From: Gordonia prachuapensis
GTDB lineage: Bacteria > Actinomycetota > Actinomycetes > Mycobacteriales > Mycobacteriaceae
Direction: 5' to 3'
DNA: 64,000 nucleotides
NCBI RefSeq assembly: GCF_036350515.1
Contig: NZ_JAZDUE010000018.1
Location: 1 to 64,000, forward strand
How positions within the stretch are numbered: position 1 is the stretch's first letter; every line of letters begins with the position of its first letter. This document shows positions 16,842-25,684 of this stretch, in pieces. Below the pieces are notes generated by a model. It made no database searches. It was not told where the DNA came from and was given only the letters and a program-made list of their open reading frames with translations. The position numbers and the translations under genes were made by a program.

Positions 16842-17513
16842 TCAACACCCGTCGGGCGCCCGTCCCAGCAGCAGGAGTAGCAGCACATGATGGAGATCGT
16901 GGTGAATCGACTGCAGGGTGTCGATACGTCGGGCGCGGACTTCGCGGGCAACCAACTCGACCGCGACCGCGGCTGCCGCAGTCGCCTCGATCGTTGACGG
17001 CTCGCCGGCGATCCCGGCACGGTCGCGGAGTGCGATTCCGATACGCCGCAACGCTTCCGCGAAGAGCGCGGCACGGCCGTCCCGGGATTCGAATGCCCGC
17101 TCGCCCACCGCCGGAAGTTCCACGAAGTAGGCCCAGGATGCGGCGGGTCGCTGGGCCCACAGATCAAGATACTGGGTGAGGCCTTCGTCGAATGCACGGA
17201 ACGGATCGTCGACGTCGGCGATCCCGGCCACCGACTGGGTCATCAGCTCTCGTAGACCGTCACCGAGTTGCTCGCAGACCGCGATGAAACAATCCGCCTT
17301 GTCCGCGAACAGCGAGTAGAAGGTGCGGTCGGACACCCGCGCCCTCCGCACCACCTTCGGCACACTCGCTCCGGCGTAGCCGAGTTCATCGACGAGTTCC
17401 TCCATCGCCTGGAGTAGACGCGCTCGTTGCGATGCGCGCACCTCGTCGGCGGAGAGCTTGTGCCGACCGCGAGGCAGCGGCACCGCAGCGGACGAACTGC
17501 CACTGTCCGGCAC
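16842..17513 (-). CDS. TetR-family transcriptional regulator
   Basis: This 223-residue protein has an N-terminal helix-turn-helix: RARLLQAMEELVDELGYAGA, then the recognition segment RRARVSDRTFYSLFADKADC. The helical ligand domain ends in a leucine-rich segment (HHVLLLLLLGRAP). The GTG start at 17513 has AAAGGGG five bases upstream; the frame continues to 17729 but that part would run into the neighbouring gene. It is divergent from the DUF1254 gene with only about 70 bases between them, where TGGCA and TGCCA (17530-17534 and 17542-17546) form a spaced dyad. It likely controls that gene. Confidence 0.85.
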   Translation of the reverse strand: MPDSGSSSAAVPLPRGRHKLSADEVRASQRARLLQAMEELVDELGYAGASVPKVVRRARVSDRTFYSLFADKADCFIAVCEQLGDGLRELMTQSVAGIADVDDPFRAFDEGLTQYLDLWAQRPAASWAYFVELPAVGERAFESRDGRAALFAEALRRIGIALRDRAGIAGEPSTIEATAAAAVAVELVAREVRARRIDTLQSIHHDLHHVLLLLLLGRAPDGC

Positions 17514-17584
17514 GACATCCCCTTTCACCTGGCATGCATTGTGCCACGAGCCGGAGTCCGAAACAGTGACGGTTGCCTTTGGGA

Positions 17585-19006
17585 ATGTATGCGTGCTTAA
17601 ATCTCGCCGTGACTCTCCGCCGCGCCTTTGTTGCCCTGTCTCTGATCGTCGCCGGCGCCCTCGCGGCAGTCGGCGCCGGACAGGCGCCGGCGGTCCCCGG
17701 TGGCGCGCCCAACGCGGCGCAAGCGGCACGTATCGCTGCCGACGCGTTCACCTACGGATTCCCGCTGATGGAGTTCGAGCGGGTCCGGGCAGAATCTGCG
17801 AACACGCCATGTTCCGGCCACCGCGGCGATTCGACGATCAACATGCTGGCTTCCAGTGATCACTTCATGAAGCCGGAGGCGCACATCGTGGTCGCGCCGA
17901 ATGTGGACACCCTGTACTCGATGGCGAACATCGATCTGAGCAAGGGGCCCGTGGTGCTGTCACATCCGGATATGGGTGACCGGTACTTCTCGTTCCAGTT
18001 GATGGATCCGTACACCAACGTGGCCGCCTACATCGGCTCACGCACCACCGGATCGGCAGCAGGACGCTACGCCATCAGCTGGTCCGGCAATCCCGGCGAC
18101 TTGCCCGGTGCGACCACCATCACCGTCGACCACGCGCGGATCTGGCTGATCGGCCGCACACTGGCCGGCGACGAGGCCGACCAGCGCGCCGCACTCGAGA
18201 AGATGACGCAGTACAGCCTCACCCCGCCGGGAGGCGGCCCACGGTCGACCACGTGTGATTTCGAGTCCGTCACGCCGATCGATCAGCCAGACGGTATCGC
18301 TTGGCTGGATGCGCTCAGCACCGCGATGGGGAACAACCCGCCGCCGAAGCGCGATGCCGCGCAGGTCAAGGAACTTGCACGGATAGGCGTGGGGCCAGGG
18401 CTGCGGGTGAGCCGTGCCGGGCTGTCACCGGCGGCGGAAGCCGCGGTGGACCAGGCGGTCCGCGCCGCATCTGCCGCGTTGCCAGAGATTGCGCGCACCA
18501 AGCAGCAGACCAGCGCGCTGAGCCACCGCGGCTGGGGTACAGCCCCGGACAACACCGGTGACTACGGCACCGACTACCTCACTCGGGCCGGTGTGGCGGA
18601 AATCGGTCTCGGAGCCAACACTCCTGAGGAAGCGGCTTACAACCCGGCATTCTCCAGCGCGGATCTTCTTCCCCTGGACGGTCGCCTGTCGTCCTATCGG
18701 CTCCATTTTGCGGCGGGGCAAGAGCCACCGGTCGACGCGTTCTGGTCGATCACCGCCTACGACGGCGACGGCTACCTCGTGCCGAACACCGAAAATCGAC
18801 ACAGCGTGAGCAACAGCCGCCCAGACCTCATCAGGCGGCCCGACGGAAGCATCGACATCGTCTTCAGCCGCAGTCGACCCACCGATCCGTCGGTCAACTG
18901 GCTGCCCATCCCCGACGGTCCGTTCCGGGTCTACCTGCGCACCTACGCTCCGCGCGCATCGGTGCTCGACCACACGTGGAACCCGCCCGGAATCCAGAGG
19001 TTCTGA
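17585..19006 (+). CDS. Secreted DUF1254/DUF1214 domain protein
   Basis: This protein of about 473 residues has an N-terminal hydrophobic signal (FVALSLIVAGALAAVGAGQA), then a DUF1254 domain with FTYGFPLMEFERVR and VVAPNVDTLYSMANIDLS, and a C-terminal DUF1214 domain (FWSITAYDGDGYLVPNTENR through FRVYLRTYAP). Family members are exported and of unknown biochemical function. The start is uncertain: ATG 17585, TTG 17573 and GTG 17609 are all in frame and none has a strong ribosome binding site; all keep the signal peptide. It is divergent from a TetR gene, its likely regulator. Confidence 0.83.
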   Translation: MYACLNLAVTLRRAFVALSLIVAGALAAVGAGQAPAVPGGAPNAAQAARIAADAFTYGFPLMEFERVRAESANTPCSGHRGDSTINMLASSDHFMKPEAHIVVAPNVDTLYSMANIDLSKGPVVLSHPDMGDRYFSFQLMDPYTNVAAYIGSRTTGSAAGRYAISWSGNPGDLPGATTITVDHARIWLIGRTLAGDEADQRAALEKMTQYSLTPPGGGPRSTTCDFESVTPIDQPDGIAWLDALSTAMGNNPPPKRDAAQVKELARIGVGPGLRVSRAGLSPAAEAAVDQAVRAASAALPEIARTKQQTSALSHRGWGTAPDNTGDYGTDYLTRAGVAEIGLGANTPEEAAYNPAFSSADLLPLDGRLSSYRLHFAAGQEPPVDAFWSITAYDGDGYLVPNTENRHSVSNSRPDLIRRPDGSIDIVFSRSRPTDPSVNWLPIPDGPFRVYLRTYAPRASVLDHTWNPPGIQRF

Positions 19007-19106
19007 CCCTGGGCCGCGACGGTGCCGGCGGTAGTCCGCATCTGATCTGTCGGGTTTCGTGGCACCGACCCTCGGGCCTGTCGTAGACACCGGAACCATT
19101 TCCCTC

Positions 19107-19385
19107 TCAGTGTGTCTGCGCGTCCCCGGCCACCGCGACGAGGACCCGCCGAAACGCGGCGTAGTCGTCGGTGCCGACCAGTCCGGACCACTCGTTCTCG
19201 ATCTCCGCGAGCCTCCTGTGGCCTCGGGCGAGCATCGAGGACCCCTGACGTGTGAGCCCAAGTCTGCGGGTGCGTCGATCGCCCGCGTCGTCGGACACTG
19301 CGACGTATCCGCGTTCGGTCAAGGTCGATATGTGCTGTCCTGCACCCTGATTGGTCATGCCCAGGACTCGCGCGAGTCGGTTCCG
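19107..19385 (-). pseudogene. Truncated MarR-family regulator
   Basis: The minus-strand frame reads NRLARVLGMTNQGAGQHIST, which is the MarR recognition helix. The winged segment GDRRTRRLGLTRQG and a C-terminal helix ending VAVAGDAQTH follow. Upstream of the recognition helix the frame meets a TGA and there is no room for the roughly 60 N-terminal residues before the SRPBCC gene. An 83-residue product could start at ATG 19358, but it would lack the dimerisation helix and half the helix-turn-helix. I read this as a 5'-deleted gene. Confidence 0.65.
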
Positions 19386-19530
19386 ATGGCGTCGTCATCG
19401 GCGACGCGGTCGCCGTCGAGGTGACATTCCGTCCGGTCTCCAGCTGAGCACGCGGCCGCGCCTACGGTATGAGGGAGAAGAACCACGACAGTTGCACCAC
19501 ACCTCGCAGGGAAGAGCGGAGCCGAGCGCG

Positions 19531-20022
19531 ATGAAGTACACCGTGTCGATCCAAATCGATCTCCCACTGGAGACGGTGGTCCAGTCGCTCGCCGACCCGA
19601 GCAACCGACCGAAATGGTTGCGCGGGCTGGTGCTCCACGAGCCGCTGAATGGCGTCGACTGGCAGGTCGGTACCGAGTCGCGAGTGGTGATGAAGGCGGG
19701 CAAGCAGGAGTTCGAAGGCATCGAGACCATCACGCGCCGGGAACCCGCAGACCTGTCCGAGATCCCGAAAGGCACCGTGGTCCACTTCGACCGCGAGATC
19801 GTCGGCAACGGGATGTGGAGCGCAGTGCGTGACCGGCTGGCCGAGGCCGAACCGGGGACCACCCTCTGGGAGAGTGAGAGCGAGTACCGATTCGACAGCG
19901 TGTTGATGCGGCTCGTCGCACGTCTGATGCCCGGCACGTTCCGCAAGCAGTCGCAGCAGCCCATGGATGATTTCAAGGCATTCGTCGAGCAGGGCCGCGA
20001 CGTCCGCGAAGAGAAGCGCTGA
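19531..20022 (+). CDS. SRPBCC-family protein
   Basis: This 163-residue protein begins with the helix-grip strand YTVSIQIDLPLETVVQSLAD and the PSNRPKWLRGL block, continues through a beta-rich middle (TESRVVMKAGKQEFEGIETI) and ends with a long helix (KQSQQPMDDFKAFVEQG). It probably binds a lipid or aromatic ligand. ATG 19531 is preceded by a purine-rich GGGAAGAGCGGA. The truncated MarR gene lies divergently upstream and may once have controlled it. Confidence 0.8.
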   Translation: MKYTVSIQIDLPLETVVQSLADPSNRPKWLRGLVLHEPLNGVDWQVGTESRVVMKAGKQEFEGIETITRREPADLSEIPKGTVVHFDREIVGNGMWSAVRDRLAEAEPGTTLWESESEYRFDSVLMRLVARLMPGTFRKQSQQPMDDFKAFVEQGRDVREEKR

Positions 20023-20030
20023 CCTGCGCC

Positions 20031-20531
20031 TCAGGGCATCTCGACGGTCTGTGCGCGACGGATCTCCGCCACCGCACGATCCAGATACGGCCGGTGATCG
20101 GCCGCGATGCCCTTCGCCAGGTCGGTCACGACCAGGATCGCGGCGCCGGCGAGCTCGGCGGGTGGGGTGTGCGTCGTCGGTGCACGGTCGGCGTCGTCGG
20201 CGTGCTCCGCAACGCCCAGAGCGCCGGTGAGCACCACCACCACGGCGGACGGGTCGACCGGCGCCTGCCAGTCGGCGGACCCGCCGATGGTGCGGGTCAG
20301 GACCTCGGAGACATCGTCGCCGCTCAACCCGTCCTGATAGGTGGTCTCGAGTAGTTCGCGCACCATGTGCGCATGCACCTCGCGCGCCCCGGGGTGGTCG
20401 TGCAACTGTTCGACGGCGTCGGTGAATCCCTCGAGGTCCGCTGCGCGAGCCGCCCGTATGCCCAGATCCGTCGCCTCGGCGATCTCGCGCACCTTGCTGG
20501 GCCATTCGGCCGGTGCTCGGTAGTCCGTCAC
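20031..20531 (-). CDS. Hypothetical protein
   Basis: This 166-residue acidic, mostly helical protein starts at a GTG (20531) with CAGGAGA upstream. It contains blocks such as EQLHDHPGAREVHAHMVREL and LAGAAILVVTDLAKGIAADH, but no motif I can tie to a function, no signal peptide and no clear membrane helix. It lies 67 bases downstream of the alanine-rich protein gene on the same strand and may share its transcript. It converges with the SRPBCC gene, with eight bases between the stops. Confidence 0.65.
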   Translation of the reverse strand: MTDYRAPAEWPSKVREIAEATDLGIRAARAADLEGFTDAVEQLHDHPGAREVHAHMVRELLETTYQDGLSGDDVSEVLTRTIGGSADWQAPVDPSAVVVVLTGALGVAEHADDADRAPTTHTPPAELAGAAILVVTDLAKGIAADHRPYLDRAVAEIRRAQTVEMP

Positions 20532-20598
20532 AACACGTCTCCTGTCTCCACAGCGATGAGGGCGAAACGATGATCGTCCGCGACGTACTGCTCTGTGG

Positions 20599-21327
20599 TC
20601 AGCGATCCGGCGCCGGACCGTCGAGCTGCGCGAGTGCCGCGCGGGCCGCCTCCAGCTCGTGGCTGAGCTCGTCGACGCGCTTCTGAGCTGCCGTTCGCGC
20701 CGACTCGATCACGCCCTCGACGGCCGCAACCGCGGCCTCGTCGCCAAGTGCGTGCATCGCGCGCGCCACACGATCGGAGGAGACTTCCGTTGCTTTGCCC
20801 TGCTTTCTGCTGCCGTGCAGAACCGACACCGTCCACGTGCCCTCCCCTGCCGCGGTCACCGTCACGCTGACCGCGGCGGCCGATGTCTTCGTCCGCCGAT
20901 ACGTTTTCGGAGAAGCAGGCCGGGGCTTCGCACCGGTCGTCTGCGCGGGCGCCTCGGATGTGACCGGCCTCGAGGCCGACTGTGCCGCAGCGCCGTCCGA
21001 AGTCCTCACGCGCCCAGACGGCTCCGGCGCCGGGGCCGACCGTCGAGGGGCAGGTGCGGCCGAACGCGCGGCCGGCCGGGTCTTGTGGAGTTCGTCGGCC
21101 TCGAAGGGCAATTGATCGTCGACACCTTTCGGACTCACGGTCACGGTCGATCCATCGATGGACACAACTCGCGCCGACGTCCCGGCCTCCAATTCGAGCG
21201 CCGGGATCGGATCCCGAAGGTAAACGGTCACGCGCTTGCCCGCGGCAAGTCCTGCAGACAATACACTCAGGTCATCAGCAGACAAACCGGTCCTTCTGCG
21301 TGCACTCACCTCACCATGGTCGCACAT
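20599..21327 (-). CDS. Hypothetical protein with Pro/Ala-rich linker
   Basis: This protein of up to 242 residues has three parts. An N-terminal globular segment (ADDLSVLSAGLAAGKRVTVY through VSPKGVDDQLPFEADELHK) comes first, then a Pro/Ala/Ser-rich linker of about 60 residues. The C-terminal part has a beta region (SVTVTAAGEGTWTVSVLHGS) and a coiled-coil-like helix (KRVDELSHELEAARAALAQL). No signal peptide is present. I do not recognise its function with certainty; actinobacterial proteins of this layout are annotated only as domains of unknown function. The start is either ATG 21327, which lies inside a 16-bp palindrome, or GTG 21309. Confidence 0.65.
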   Translation of the reverse strand: MCDHGEVSARRRTGLSADDLSVLSAGLAAGKRVTVYLRDPIPALELEAGTSARVVSIDGSTVTVSPKGVDDQLPFEADELHKTRPAARSAAPAPRRSAPAPEPSGRVRTSDGAAAQSASRPVTSEAPAQTTGAKPRPASPKTYRRTKTSAAAVSVTVTAAGEGTWTVSVLHGSRKQGKATEVSSDRVARAMHALGDEAAVAAVEGVIESARTAAQKRVDELSHELEAARAALAQLDGPAPDR

Positions 21328-21335
21328 ATGTGCGA
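21320..21335. promoter_or_regulatory. Perfect 16-bp palindrome at the start of a hypothetical gene
   Basis: TCGCACATATGTGCGA is its own reverse complement. It covers the possible ATG at 21327 and lies just upstream of the GTG at 21309. It resembles the actinobacterial LexA box TCGAAC-N4-GTTCGA but with a symmetric change in each half, so it is more likely the site of another dimeric regulator. No such regulator is encoded next to it. Confidence 0.5.
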
Positions 21336-21375
21336 ATGAGTCACATGGTGCCGCCCTGGCGGTCGGGCATCGGTA

Positions 21376-22359
21376 TCAGACGGAGACGCGGTCGAGCATG
21401 CCGCCGAGCCGGTCTGTGATCAGGTGTTCGGCCTCGACGGTCATGCGTTCTATCAACTCGCCGACGGTCGGGATGTCGTGGATGAGGCCCTGGCATGTCC
21501 CGGCGCTCCAGATGCCGGCCTCCGGATCGCCGAGTTCGAACACCTTGCGGCCGCGTGCGCCGGCAACCAGCTCGCGCACGTCCTCGAATTGTCCACCCCG
21601 GTCGAGGATCTCGACCACCTCCCGGCTGACGGTGTTGCTCGCCACCCGCGCGGTGTTGCGCAGCGGACGAAATATCAGCTCGGTCTGCCGCTCGTCCGCG
21701 GCGACGATCTCTTCCTTGATCCGCTGGTGAATAGGCGACTCGGCGGTACACATGAATCGGGTGCCCATGTTGATGCCATCGGCGCCGAGTGCGAGCGCAG
21801 CGACGAGTCCGCGCGCGTCGGCGAATCCGCCGGAGGCGATCATCGGGATCGAGACCTTGCGTGCGGCGGCCGGGATGAGAACGAGTCCGGGGATGTCGTC
21901 CTCACCGGGGTGCCCCGCGCATTCGAATCCGTCGATGCTGATCCCGTCCACACCGAGTTCCTGCGCTTTCACCGCATGACGCACCGTTGTGCATTTGTGC
22001 AGGACCTTGATGCCGGCATCGTGGAACATCGGAAGGTGCGGACCGGGATTGGACCCGGCAGTTTCCACGATCTTCACTCCCGATTTCACGATCACCTGTC
22101 GATACTCGTCGTACGGTGGCGGCGAGATGGACGGAAGGATCGTGAGATTCACGCCGAAAGGCTGATCGGTGAGATCGCGGCACCGGCCGATCTCGCGCTC
22201 GAGATCCTCCGGTGTGGGCTGGGTCAGGGCGGTGATGAAACCGAGCGCACCGGCGTTGGCGACCGCCGCGACCAGTTCGGCTCGGCCTACCCACTGCATA
22301 CCTCCCTGCACGATGGGGTGGCGAACGCCGAACGTCTCGGTGAACTGGGTGGAGATCAT
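21376..22359 (-). CDS. Nitronate monooxygenase / FMN-dependent 2-nitropropane dioxygenase family
   Basis: This 327-residue TIM-barrel flavoprotein oxidises nitronates (or acts as a related enoyl reductase) using FMN and O2. Visible are the N-terminal PIVQGGMQWVGRAELVAAVA, then ALGFITAL, the DGFECAGHPGEDD block with the catalytic-type histidine, and the phosphate-binding GGFADARGLVAALALGADG and MGTRFMCTAE segments. The start at 22359 has GAGGAG ten bases upstream; an N-terminal extension of 107 residues in frame is rejected. It is a single-gene unit, divergent from the SDR gene to its right. Confidence 0.88.
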   Translation of the reverse strand: MISTQFTETFGVRHPIVQGGMQWVGRAELVAAVANAGALGFITALTQPTPEDLEREIGRCRDLTDQPFGVNLTILPSISPPPYDEYRQVIVKSGVKIVETAGSNPGPHLPMFHDAGIKVLHKCTTVRHAVKAQELGVDGISIDGFECAGHPGEDDIPGLVLIPAAARKVSIPMIASGGFADARGLVAALALGADGINMGTRFMCTAESPIHQRIKEEIVAADERQTELIFRPLRNTARVASNTVSREVVEILDRGGQFEDVRELVAGARGRKVFELGDPEAGIWSAGTCQGLIHDIPTVGELIERMTVEAEHLITDRLGGMLDRVSV

Positions 22360-22711
22360 TGCGGAGGTGCTCCTCTGTTCGATGATCGTGCGTTGACGCC
22401 ACACCATCCAGCCCCGGTGTAGCTGATTCTTGTTCCGCAGCAGTTGAATTCGCGCAGATCGTGCCGGTTGGGTCGCAGTGCACGGACGCCACCCGCTTGG
22501 GCATCGTCGGCAGTGCGCTCCCGGAGTTCGACGGACACACTGGTGGTCGTCGTCATGCGCAATGTCTACCTGCCGCGATGCCGATTCGTCCACCCCCGAT
22601 GCGCTGCGGCTCGTCACCACGCCTCGGTGACTTTCCGGAATCTGCATACACCGCCGATGCAGTGGAGCGCATACTGGCACGATCCGACGGTCCTGCGCAA
22701 GGAGTCAGATC
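22360..22711. other. Divergent intergenic region
   Basis: This region between the nitronate monooxygenase and the SDR gene holds promoters for both. A minus-strand frame of 68 residues (22356-22562) overlaps it but has no ribosome binding site or recognisable content. I see nothing else. Confidence 0.4.
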
Positions 22712-23665
22712 ATGCCTGTACCGCACATTGCGCGTTCACCGTCTACCAAACGGATGTCGTTGACGGGCAAGGTCGCGCTCATCACCGGCGCGGCACGAGG
22801 CATCGGACGCGCAACAGCGTTGGAACTCGCGCGGCAGGGCGTGGATCTGATCCTGCTGGACATCGACGAGACACCGCTGCATGAACTCGCCGACACCATC
22901 GGCCAGGATCGCGCCGTGGCTCAACCGGTCGACGTCACCGACTTCGACGCGGTGCAACGCGCGGTCGACGAAGGAGTCGCGCGGTTCGGTGGAATCGACC
23001 TGGTTCTGGCGAATGCCGGCATTGCGTCGTACGGCTCGCTGCAGCAGGTGGATCCGGCGGTGTTCGCTCGAGTCGTCGACGTCAACGTGACAGGTGTCTT
23101 CCACACCTTCCGAGCAGCGTTGCCGTCGGTGATCGAGCGAAGAGGCTACATCCTCATGGTCTCGTCTGCGGCGGCGTTCATTCCGCTGATGGGCCAATCG
23201 CCGTACAACGCGACCAAGGCGGCGATCGATCACATGGCCACGTCGCTACGCGCCGAGATCGGGCACCGTTGTGTCGCCGTGGGTGTGGCGCACATGCTGG
23301 TCATCGATACTCCGCTCGTGCAGGACGTCGCCGCCGACCTGCCGTCATTCTTCGACGCGCTCGAGGAGCTCCCCGCATCGATGCGTGCGATCATTCCCGT
23401 CGAGGACTGCGCGGCGGCAATGGTCAACGGGATGGTGCGACGGAGCCGACGGATCTACGTTCCGCGGTGGATTGCGGTGGCGGCGTGGCTGAAACCGGTC
23501 CTCGCATCGCGCATCATGGACAGGAAGTACGGCGATATCTCCGCGCGACACCTCGGCCGTGTCGACGCGGAGGTCGCCGGGCTGCAACGCTCGACCAGTG
23601 CACGCAACATGGCGAGCGGTCACCTGCCGAGCGCAGCCGAGGGTGCCCACGAGGAAACCGGATGA
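22712..23665 (+). CDS. SDR-family oxidoreductase with C-terminal extension
   Basis: This 317-residue classical SDR has the cofactor motif TGAARGIG, the DVTD block, the NAG motif (VLANAGIA), a catalytic serine in MVSSAAAF and YxxxK as YNATK. The last 80 residues extend beyond the core and include RRSRRIYVPRWIAVAAWLKP, as in SDRs related to mycobacterial acyl or ketoacyl reductases associated with membranes. The start has AAGGAG seven bases upstream. Substrate is unknown. Confidence 0.87.
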   Translation: MPVPHIARSPSTKRMSLTGKVALITGAARGIGRATALELARQGVDLILLDIDETPLHELADTIGQDRAVAQPVDVTDFDAVQRAVDEGVARFGGIDLVLANAGIASYGSLQQVDPAVFARVVDVNVTGVFHTFRAALPSVIERRGYILMVSSAAAFIPLMGQSPYNATKAAIDHMATSLRAEIGHRCVAVGVAHMLVIDTPLVQDVAADLPSFFDALEELPASMRAIIPVEDCAAAMVNGMVRRSRRIYVPRWIAVAAWLKPVLASRIMDRKYGDISARHLGRVDAEVAGLQRSTSARNMASGHLPSAAEGAHEETG

Positions 23666-23737
23666 CGTATCGGGTGGCACGGAATCGCGTCTGTCGACGG
23701 TTCCCCGGCCAGGTTCGGACGAGCAGACCTGAGCTGG

Positions 23738-24073
23738 TCAGCGAATCCACGAGTTCGTCACGAGACCGATTCCGATGTAGCTGCCCTGGCCGCAATCCAC
23801 CGTTGCGAATCCGGTCCGATCGGCCGGCGCGCTGGCTCGTCGATAAAGGATCCGCACTCCCGCTGCCTCCCCGGTACTGCGACCGATGCCGAAGCAGTCG
23901 ATCTCCACGACGTACCGCTTGCCGGGTGGGCACGACGCGGACACGCCATGTCGGTAGTCGTAGATCGAACATCCCGGTGGCACCGCCGCGGCCTGACCTG
24001 CTGTGACTGTTGCCGCACCCACCATCATCCCGAGCGCGCACATACCGGAAGCGATCTTTACGCCGATTCTCAT
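23738..24073 (-). CDS. Small secreted cysteine-containing protein
   Basis: This 111-residue protein has a Sec signal peptide (ASGMCALGMMVGAATVTAGQ with an AxA-type cleavage near AAA-VPPG). Its mature domain of about 80 residues contains four cysteines (PPGCSIYDY, SASCPPGKRY, EIDCFG, TVDCGQG) that can form two disulfides. It ends VTNSWIR. ATG 24073 follows AAAGGGG. No enzyme motif is seen. Function unknown; the location is likely extracellular or cell wall. Confidence 0.72.
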   Translation of the reverse strand: MRIGVKIASGMCALGMMVGAATVTAGQAAAVPPGCSIYDYRHGVSASCPPGKRYVVEIDCFGIGRSTGEAAGVRILYRRASAPADRTGFATVDCGQGSYIGIGLVTNSWIR

Positions 24074-24456
24074 ACCCGATCCCCTTTGCCCGAGGTGGTG
24101 GCGTCGTCAGGTCTATCGTCTCCGCGCCCGCCCGCATTACCGGCCGGTGGCCCGCCAATCGCCGACTCACCCCGTCCTCCAGGCCCAATCCCGATAACTC
24201 ACAACGGGAAACATCGGGTATGCATCACCGCAGCCCACGGTGATCGCCACGTCGGAGAACCCGACGGCTTCCGGGGGCGACAATCGTCCGCCGGGGCGCT
24301 GACAGGTCCCTTGCTTCGCTGGAATCAGGCGAGCACGATGGTCCATGGAAGTGGCCGCAACCACGGACCATCTGCGGCGGTCCGACAATGCCGGGGCATA
24401 CCGTGGGAGGCCAGCCGCTCCTCGATCGCGACAACGTCGTCGCACAAGGAGGAACA
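24074..24456. other. Intergenic region with a strong hairpin
   Basis: No supported gene lies here. The one clear structure is a 12-bp stem with one mismatch, GATGGTCCATGG (24337-24348) and CCACGGACCATC (24361-24372), around a 12-base loop, about 85 bases before the DUF1918 gene. It could be an operator or a leader structure. Confidence 0.5.
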
Positions 24457-24678
24457 ATGCATGCACAACCCGGAGATTGGCTGGAGGTCGAGCAGTCGGT
24501 CGTCGGCCGGAAACCGGATCTCGGCGAGATCCTCGAGGTGCGATCCGCCGACGGGTCACCGCCGTACCTCGTCCGCTGGTCGGAGTCCGGCGACACCGCC
24601 CTGGTCTACCCAGGCGCCGACTCGATCGTGCGTAGCGCCGACGAGGTCGCCGACCATTCGACCCGGGAGACGACGTAG
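24457..24678 (+). CDS. DUF1918 domain-containing protein
   Basis: This 73-residue protein matches the DUF1918 family of small beta-barrel proteins in actinobacteria: QPGDWLEVEQSVVG near the start, then GEILEVRSADGSPPYLVRW and a C-terminal SGDTALVYPGADS. The start at 24457 has a perfect AGGAGG seven bases upstream, suggesting strong translation. Function is unknown. A hairpin lies in its leader region. Confidence 0.85.
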   Translation: MHAQPGDWLEVEQSVVGRKPDLGEILEVRSADGSPPYLVRWSESGDTALVYPGADSIVRSADEVADHSTRETT

Positions 24679-24796
24679 CCGCACGGACGAGGTAGTCGGA
24701 CGGAAACGGGCACAGTAGGTACGCCGGGTGACCCATATCGAACAGGCCTCGCTGATTCCGGGGGCAGTCATCCGACACTGACCATAGGCTCGCGAG

Positions 24797-25684
24797 ATGA
24801 CCCAACCACCGGTCCCCCATTCCCCCGGCGACCTGGCGGCGGCCCTCGAATCCACCGGCTACCTCGCCGACGGCGGCCTGGCGATGGCTGCGTTCCTCGC
24901 CCTTCGCATGGGACGGCCGCTGTTCTGCGAGGGCGAACCCGGCACCGGCAAGACGTCGCTCGCGGTCGGACTGTCGCAGGCGTTGGAACTGCCGCTGATC
25001 CGGCTGCAATGTCACGAGGGCATCGATGCCTCGCAGGCGCTCTACGACTGGGACTTTCCTCGGCAACTGCTGCACTTGCGCACTCTCGAAGCTGCCAGCG
25101 ACGGCCGACTCGACGCCGACGAAGCCGAATCCTCCCTCTACACCGAACGCTTCCTGCTCGCGCGACCACTGCTGCAGGCCCTCACCGAAACGCCTTGCGT
25201 GCTCCTCATAGACGAGATCGACCGCGCCGACGACGAATTCGAGGCTTTCCTCCTGCAGCTGTTGGACGAGAACGCGGTCACGATCCCGGAACTGGGCCAC
25301 ATCCGCGCGGATACCCCACCGCTGGCCGTACTCACGTCCAACCGCACCCGTGAGGTGCATGACGCACTCAAACGTCGATGCCTGTACCACTGGCTCGAAC
25401 ACCCCGGCCTCGCCCGCGAGATCGCCATCCTGCAACGGCGCGTGCCCGGCATCGGTGACGACCTCGCCACGCAGGTCGCGCATGCGGTACAGGAACTACG
25501 AAAACTGGAGTTGCTCAAGCCGCCTGGCGTCGCCGAAACCCTCGACTGGGCCATCGCCCTGCGCGAACTCGATCGCGATGTGCTCGACGCCGAGATCGCC
25601 GCGGCCACGCTCGGCGCTGTGCTGAAGTACCGCGAAGACCACGACCGCGTCGTGCGCGCCGGCATCGGCCGGCTGCTGGCATGA
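24797..25684 (+). CDS. MoxR-type AAA+ ATPase (CoxD-like)
   Basis: This 295-residue AAA+ ATPase shows Walker A GEPGTGKT (46-53), Walker B LLIDE (136-140) followed by IDRADDEFEAF, and a sensor region LAVLTSNRTRE. MoxR ATPases act with VWA partners to mature metalloenzymes; the CoxD relatives help assemble the active site of molybdenum hydroxylases. Its stop overlaps the VWA gene start (ATGA) and the molybdenum hydroxylase genes follow, so a maturation role fits. It is the first gene of the operon. Confidence 0.88.
   Translation: MTQPPVPHSPGDLAAALESTGYLADGGLAMAAFLALRMGRPLFCEGEPGTGKTSLAVGLSQALELPLIRLQCHEGIDASQALYDWDFPRQLLHLRTLEAASDGRLDADEAESSLYTERFLLARPLLQALTETPCVLLIDEIDRADDEFEAFLLQLLDENAVTIPELGHIRADTPPLAVLTSNRTREVHDALKRRCLYHWLEHPGLAREIAILQRRVPGIGDDLATQVAHAVQELRKLELLKPPGVAETLDWAIALRELDRDVLDAEIAAATLGAVLKYREDHDRVVRAGIGRLLA

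Noticed and set aside
24167..25483. A 438-residue open frame on the minus strand
   Set aside because: It overlaps the DUF1918 gene and most of the MoxR gene in antisense, and the conserved Walker motifs are on the plus strand.
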